NCBI GenBank assembly: GCA_018819375.1
Contig: JAHJQH010000030.1
Coordinates: 1-5,373 of the forward strand
Source: Nanobdellota archaeon
Lineage (GTDB): Archaea > Nanobdellota > Nanobdellia > SCGC-AAA011-G17 > GW2011-AR20
Direction: 5' to 3'
DNA: 5,373 bases
Shown: one piece after another, positions 4,746-5,373 of the stretch
Layout of the letters: the number at the start of each line of letters is the position of its first letter
Numbering within the stretch: position 1 is the stretch's first letter
The notes under the pieces: model-generated
Database searches by the model: none
Told to the model about the DNA's origin: nothing
The model's input: the letters and a program-made list of their open reading frames with translations, nothing else
Program-made: the position numbers and the translations under genes

Positions 4746-5231
4746 ATGGAAAGTGATTACCATATTGATTTGAGTCATAAACTTTGGGCAAAGAAAACAA
4801 CAGGAATAGCTTGTGTTAATTCTATGACTAAAGAACATAATGGGTGTGTTTTAACTAGGCAGTTTAAGGAATCTATCAAAAAGGATTTTTTTAAAGATTT
4901 TCCGAAGAGGAATTATGCTAGATTATATGCTTTATGTATTTATTATTTAATTAGAGATAAAGAAAAAAAGATTAGGAGATTGATTATATGTAATGATGAA
5001 CACTTTGATTTTGTTAAAGAATATCTCGTTTCTTTTTTGAATAAGAAACCTTCTTTTGATATAATAAGTATTAATGAATTCAGGATTAGTTTAGGGAGAA
5101 ACATTAAATCCCCCGCAGATAATTCTGCAAGAAGTTATCGTAAAAGAGGTTCAAAAAGAAGTAGATGGAGCAATGGTAAAAAACTGAATGTAATAAAGAT
5201 TACTTATAAAATGATTAAAGAAAAATGGTAG
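4746..5231 (+). CDS. Hypothetical basic protein, family not recognised
   Basis: This 161-aa product starts MESDYHIDLSHKLW. It has an apparent alpha/beta core: a strand-like GIACVNSM (20-27), GCVLTRQF (33-40), a helix with LYALCIYYLIRD (60-71), a strand RRLIICNDE (77-85), a helix FVKEYLVSFLN (89-99) and a strand DIISINEF (105-112). The C-terminal part (about 119-161) is strongly basic, RSYRKRGSKRSRW followed by a Lys-rich tail, as in proteins that bind nucleic acid. No transmembrane segment, signal peptide or certain catalytic motif is visible; ND.HFDF (83-89) is the most motif-like piece. A longer start (TTG 4704) is less likely because the TATA box would then be inside the gene. Its stop codon overlaps the 3' end of a convergent ncRNA candidate. 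Base composition (about 25% GC at the 3' end) suits its AT-rich surroundings. Confidence 0.7.
   Translation: MESDYHIDLSHKLWAKKTTGIACVNSMTKEHNGCVLTRQFKESIKKDFFKDFPKRNYARLYALCIYYLIRDKEKKIRRLIICNDEHFDFVKEYLVSFLNKKPSFDIISINEFRISLGRNIKSPADNSARSYRKRGSKRSRWSNGKKLNVIKITYKMIKEKW
5221..5225 (-). terminator. T5 terminator of the ncRNA candidate
   Basis: Two nucleotides after the closing strand of the terminal helix (5228), the minus strand reads CATTTTTC. A five-T run right behind a stable helix is a good archaeal stop signal. It lies inside the last codons of the convergent 161-aa gene. Confidence 0.5.
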
Positions 5232-5317
5232 GCAAGTGGCGACCTTCCCAACCATTGACACGCATTCACGCTGGGTAGATTGCATTCACAATCCTTTTAC
5301 GGAGCCGGTTTACCTAC
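5228..5317 (-). ncRNA. Unclassified structured RNA, about 90 nt
   Basis: GC rises from about 25% in the preceding 60 bases to 51% (46 of 90) here, the usual mark of structured RNA in an AT-rich archaeal genome. The ends pair in an 8-bp helix, GTAGGTAA (5317-5310) with TTGCCTAC (5235-5228), one G-T pair. Inside are GATTG/CAATC (5293-5289 with 5282-5278), closing a TGAATG loop, and a second, weaker hairpin with the same loop: GCG/CGT, possibly extended by CCCA/TGGG (5274-5271 with 5251-5248). A strong TATA box lies 27.5 nt before 5317 and a T5 run follows 5228, giving consistent ends. It lacks tRNA arms, C/D boxes, an ACA tail and known 5S, SRP or RNase P motifs. No open frame of note crosses it. 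Function unknown. Confidence 0.6.
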
Positions 5318-5335
5318 AAGGATAAACAATGGTTA
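5250..5335. repeat. 8-bp inverted repeat spanning the ncRNA and its leader
   Basis: AACCATTG (5250-5257, inside the RNA region) is the reverse complement of CAATGGTT (5328-5335, just before the predicted RNA start). If transcription started upstream of 5335, these would pair and cross the terminal helix, forming a pseudoknot or an alternative fold. With the start at 5317 the left copy is outside the RNA. Confidence 0.4.
5262..5289 (-). repeat. Two copies of GTGAATGC, 20 nt apart, forming the twin loops of the ncRNA
   Basis: Minus-strand GTGAATGC occurs at 5289-5282 and 5269-5262. Each copy is predicted to present UGAAUG as a hexaloop closed by a G-C pair, with different stem sequences around it. 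Identical loops on unrelated stems suggest selection on the loop, not a simple duplication. Confidence 0.55.
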
Positions 5336-5340
5336 GTGAA

Positions 5341-5348
5341 TATATAAA
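5341..5348 (-). promoter_or_regulatory. Strong BRE/TATA promoter of the ncRNA candidate
   Basis: The minus strand reads TTTATATA, preceded by CAAAAAG as BRE, one of the best archaeal promoter matches in the window. Its centre is 27.5 nt before 5317, where the terminal helix begins. No protein-coding start follows it on the minus strand, supporting a dedicated RNA gene. Confidence 0.6.
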
Positions 5349-5373
5349 CTTTTTGGTAAATAGCTCTGGTGCA

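Noticed and set aside
5228..5317. tRNA, 5S rRNA, SRP, RNase P, C/D or H/ACA identity for the GC-rich island
   Set aside because: No T-loop TTC, D-arm GG, C/D boxes, ACA tail, SRP GGAAGGGAGCAG-like loop or RNase P core motif could be found by eye.
5204..5335. Plus-strand version of the RNA using TTATAAAA at 5204-5211
   Set aside because: The box is only about 20 nt before the helix start and no T-run follows closely; the minus-strand signals fit better.

Overview
The window looks archaeal. It has TATA boxes of the TTTATATA type placed about 26 nt before start codons or RNA ends. Several mRNAs appear leaderless, while others carry a GGTGAT-type Shine-Dalgarno. There is a tRNA-Arg with an intron at 37/38 in a bulge-helix-bulge setting, a TruD-family pseudouridine synthase, and no encoded CCA. 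The DNA is AT-rich, and every Arg codon I checked in truD is AGA or AGG. Short, compact proteins would fit a small-genome archaeon such as a DPANN lineage, but that placement is inference.

Left part (1-3277), all on the minus strand. A divergent promoter at about 3310 drives cooS, an apparently complete Ni-containing CO dehydrogenase catalytic subunit. It is followed 23 nt later by a short MscS-like channel lacking the C-terminal vestibule domain. One nucleotide after the channel's stop codon comes tRNA-Arg(CCT) with a 45-nt intron. Next is a self-contained promoter with two 15-bp palindromes 21 bp apart, driving a winged-helix plus minimal-nucleotidyltransferase protein. Its stop codon overlaps the ATG of another ORF that runs off the left edge. 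That tail resembles a toxin-antitoxin module of the HEPN-MNT kind, but the second gene is not visible beyond nine codons.

Middle (3278-4362). truD runs rightward from the same short intergenic region as cooS. Their two TATA boxes are back to back in a near-perfect 20-bp palindrome. truD ends at a very T-rich tract.

Right part (4363-5373). A two-helix small membrane protein (minus) faces truD. Divergent from it is a 161-aa unrecognised basic protein (plus). Converging on that gene's stop codon is a 90-nt GC-rich island that I read as an undescribed non-coding RNA on the minus strand. It has a strong BRE/TATA 27 nt upstream, an 8-bp terminal helix, two predicted hairpins with the same UGAAUG loop, and a T5 terminator. 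The last 56 bases hold only its promoter.

No mobile element, CRISPR array or rRNA was seen. The strongest leads for something new are the 90-nt RNA, the palindrome-controlled HTH-nucleotidyltransferase operon, and the lone cooS sharing an overlapping promoter with truD.
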